The notes under the pieces are model-generated. The model worked only from the letters and a program-made list of their open reading frames with translations. It ran no database searches and had not been told where the DNA came from. Positions 14,364-16,677 of a stretch of 16,677 nucleotides of DNA are shown here, piece by piece. The stretch covers positions 1 through 16,677 of the forward strand of contig PMIQ01000123.1 of assembly GCA_003157175.1 (NCBI GenBank), written 5' to 3'. The translations under genes and the position numbers were made by a program. Every line of letters starts with the position of its first letter. Position 1 is the stretch's first letter. The stretch comes from Chloroflexota bacterium. GTDB taxonomy: Bacteria; Chloroflexota; Limnocylindria; Limnocylindrales; CSP1-4.

Positions 14364-16677
14364 CCGCTCCCGCGCGCCTGCTGGCTCTACGCCTGCAGGG
14401 TTTCAAGTCGTTCGGAGAGCGGACCCTCGTCGAGTTCGGTCCCGGCATCAGCGCCGTGGTGGGCCCCAACGGCTCGGGCAAGAGCAATCTCGCCGACGCT
14501 CTGCGCTGGGCTCTGGGCGAGCAGGGCAAAGCCCTGCGCCTGCGCAAGTCAGAGGACGTCATCTTCGCCGGGTCGGAGAAGCGGTCCGCTCTTGGCATGG
14601 CCGACGTCACGCTCGTCTTAGGCAACGGCGACCGGCTGCTCCCGATCGACTACGAAACGGTCGAGCTTGGGCGACGGCTCTTCCGTTCCGGCGAAAACGA
14701 CTATCTGCTCAACAAGCAGCGCGTCCGCCTCAAGGATCTGGTCGATCTTCTGGACGCGGCTCACCTGGCCGACAACGCCTTCCTGTTCATCGGGCAGGGC
14801 ATGGTCGACCAGGCGCTCGCACTGCGGCCCGAAGAGCGGCGGCCGCTGTTCGAGGAGGTCGCAGGCGTGCGGCGCCACGAGCGACGTAAGGCCAAGGCGG
14901 AAGAGCAGCTGACCGAAGCCGACGCGAACCTGGCCCGAGTCGAGGACGTCCTGGCCGAGCTGCGGCCCCAGGCCCGGCGCCTGGCGGCCCAGGCTGAGCA
15001 GCAGGCCTCCAGGCAGACGGCGGGGCGGGAGTACGGCCGGGCCATCATTGCCCAGGCCCGCTCGCGCTGGGTCGAGGCCGCCGGTCGTTCCCGGGACGCC
15101 GAGCGGCGGCTGCGCATGGGCCGGGGCGAGGCCGATGCCTCGTTGACGGCGCTGCGCGAAGCCGAGACCCGGGCCGCGACGATTGCCCGCGATCTGGCTT
15201 CGCGGTCCGAGACGGAGGCCGAACGACGGGCCGCGCACGAATCGGCGCGGGAAGTGCTCACCGAGCTGCAGCTTCGCGACGCGAGAACCGCCGCCGACGC
15301 GGCTGGCGTTGTGCGGGACCGCGGCCGCCTTGAGGCCGAGCTGGCTGCCGCCGAGGCTGATCTCGCCCTGCAGCGGCGCGAGGCGGCGGCTCCGGTGCCG
15401 GCGCGCGATCTTGAGCTGTCGGGGTCGCTCGCGGAGGCGGAGCGGGCACTCACCGAGGCGCTCGAAGAGTTGGGCGCGATGCGGGCGGCAAAGCAGGCCG
15501 CGGGCGAGGGTCTGGCGGCGTTGAGGCGGGTGGAGGCTGCGCGGGCCGCCGAGCTCGAGACGGTGCGCCGGCGGCTGGGCGAGGCTTCGCGGGGGGCGGC
15601 GGATGAGCGGGCCGCAGCCGACGAGGCCGCCCGGCGGCTGGCTGAGGCCGAGGCCGCGTGCGCGGGTCCACGGAAGGCGGCCCAGGCCGCGGCCGAGGCG
15701 GAGAAAGTGGCCGTGGCCGCGCGTGAGAAAGCCCGCACGGAGTTGGACTCGCTCGAGGGCACGCGACAGGCCACGGCGGAACGGGCCGGCTCGACGGCGA
15801 GCAAGGCGGCCAGCCTGCGGGGGCGCCACGAGGCGGTTCAGGTGCGACTGGCCGAGGAGGAGGCGCGTGGCATCGCAAAGGCGGCCAAGCGCCTGGGCGG
15901 AAAGCCGTTGGCGGAGGGCCTGGAGGTAGAGGCTGGGTTCCGGGTCGCCGTGGAGGCGGCGCTGGGCGAGGCGATGCGCGGCTACGTCATGGGTCGCGAA
16001 GGCGTGCTGGGCCTCGACGGGCAGCGCGGTACGCTGGTCCTGGAGAGTGGCGGCGGGACGGGGAGTGGCTCGGCAAGTGGTGGAGCTTCGGGCGGCCTGC
16101 GCGAGACCGGGTGGGCGGCGGAGAGGGCTGCCGAACGAGCCGCCAAGAAGGCGGCCGAACGTCTGACAGAGGCCGGTGAGGCGGCCGTCGCCGCGGCCTC
16201 GAGCTACGGCGGCGGCAAGCTCGCCGACGCGATCCGGATGGATCCCAATGGGGCGGCTTCGCGGCTGCTTGCTCGGGCGGTCTGGCTGCCGGACCTGAAC
16301 GCGGCGCTGGCTGTGCAACCACGGCTGGCCGCGGGCTGGATTGCCGTAACCCGCGATGGCGCGGTTGCCACCGCGGCTGGCGTCGTGACGGTGGGTCGCT
16401 CCGAGTCGCTCCTCGATCGACGCGCGGAGATGGTCAGGCTCGGAGAGGAGGTCGCGCGCCTCGAGGTCGATGCCCGGGCCGCGGCGGCCGAGGCTGCCAC
16501 CGCCACGCGCAGCGCCGCCGCCGCGCGCGCTGTGCTGGACGGCTCTCGCGAGGCCGAACGCCGGGCCGTTGCTGCTCGACGGGAGGCCGAAGACGCGGAG
16601 AGGCGTGTGGCGCGCGCGTTGGAGAACGTGGCCAGGGAACTGGCATGGCGATCGGCCCAGGCGGCGCGCGCGGAAGC
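14360..16677 (+). CDS. smc: Chromosome segregation protein SMC, 3' end beyond the window
   Basis: SMC forms the ring-shaped condensin that organises and separates chromosomes with ScpA and ScpB. The frame stays open for about 772 codons to the right edge. The N-terminal head shows LRLQGFKSFGERT (10-22), Walker A GPNGSGKSN (35-43), ADALRWALGEQ, IGQGMVDQALALRPEERRPLFEEVAG and RKAKAEEQL. A long Ala/Glu/Arg-rich coiled coil runs from about 180 to 510, then the hinge at about 515-680, then the returning coil. The hinge is divergent: the segment before GTLVLE is short, and a Gly/Ser-rich linker (563-579) plus an Ala/Glu/Lys helix (585-613) is inserted. ATG 14360 overlaps the end of the 22-codon ORF and lacks a Shine-Dalgarno. 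The signature motif, Walker B and D-loop lie outside the window. Confidence 0.95.
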   Translation, partial: MTAPARLLALRLQGFKSFGERTLVEFGPGISAVVGPNGSGKSNLADALRWALGEQGKALRLRKSEDVIFAGSEKRSALGMADVTLVLGNGDRLLPIDYETVELGRRLFRSGENDYLLNKQRVRLKDLVDLLDAAHLADNAFLFIGQGMVDQALALRPEERRPLFEEVAGVRRHERRKAKAEEQLTEADANLARVEDVLAELRPQARRLAAQAEQQASRQTAGREYGRAIIAQARSRWVEAAGRSRDAERRLRMGRGEADASLTALREAETRAATIARDLASRSETEAERRAAHESAREVLTELQLRDARTAADAAGVVRDRGRLEAELAAAEADLALQRREAAAPVPARDLELSGSLAEAERALTEALEELGAMRAAKQAAGEGLAALRRVEAARAAELETVRRRLGEASRGAADERAAADEAARRLAEAEAACAGPRKAAQAAAEAEKVAVAAREKARTELDSLEGTRQATAERAGSTASKAASLRGRHEAVQVRLAEEEARGIAKAAKRLGGKPLAEGLEVEAGFRVAVEAALGEAMRGYVMGREGVLGLDGQRGTLVLESGGGTGSGSASGGASGGLRETGWAAERAAERAAKKAAERLTEAGEAAVAAASSYGGGKLADAIRMDPNGAASRLLARAVWLPDLNAALAVQPRLAAGWIAVTRDGAVATAAGVVTVGRSESLLDRRAEMVRLGEEVARLEVDARAAAAEAATATRSAAAARAVLDGSREAERRAVAARREAEDAERRVARALENVARELAWRSAQAARAE

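Noticed and set aside
14618..16318. Long open frame of 566 codons on the minus strand opposite smc
   Set aside because: It is Arg/Pro/Leu-rich with no recognisable domain and lies wholly opposite a clear SMC frame. GC-rich genes commonly leave such shadow frames on the other strand.

Overview
The window is a dense, GC-rich stretch of bacterial chromosome in which all 13 genes read on the + strand. I see no sign of mobile DNA, CRISPR or tRNA/rRNA genes. The gene order is topA-xerC, femAB-like, murE, DUF2993, RSH, then rpmF-plsX-asp23-nusB-acpP-rnc-smc. Very high GC, GTG/TTG starts and a FemAB/MurE pair fit a high-GC Chloroflexota lineage (Limnocylindria/Ellin6529-like) best. That placement is an inference from gene order and protein style, and an actinobacterial-type relative is the main alternative.

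Layout. (1) 1-846: the 3' part of a secreted protein with an Ig-like (Big_5) domain and a C-terminal CAP domain, open at the left edge. (2) 847-1081: a non-coding gap with a small hairpin and a promoter whose -10 element sits directly before the topA ATG. (3) 1082-4659: DNA topoisomerase I and a XerC/D-type tyrosine recombinase, overlapping by ATGA. (4) 4741-8435: a FemAB-family peptidoglycan bridge enzyme, MurE (TTGA overlap) and a membrane-anchored DUF2993/LmeA-like protein, forming a cell-envelope group. (5) 8489-10756: a long Rel/SpoT-type (p)ppGpp synthetase/hydrolase with its own promoter. (6) 10757-10944: a structured leader region. (7) 10945 to the right edge: ribosomal protein L32, PlsX, an Asp23-family protein, NusB, acyl carrier protein, RNase III and SMC. 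These are very tightly packed, with overlapping starts and stops, and the set couples ribosome assembly, phospholipid synthesis, RNA processing and chromosome organisation. SMC is open at the right edge.

This is mostly a housekeeping region and I do not see a clear new system. The observations most worth checking are: a repeated TGnTAGACT element exactly 7 nt before the ATG of topA and of the RSH gene (leaderless transcription); an RNase III with Ala where a catalytic Asp is expected; an RSH with an intact hydrolase motif but a QFDD synthetase motif; a divergent SMC hinge carrying a Gly/Ser linker insertion; a 22-codon ORF that exactly bridges rnc and smc; and mutually exclusive hairpins over the rpmF Shine-Dalgarno.
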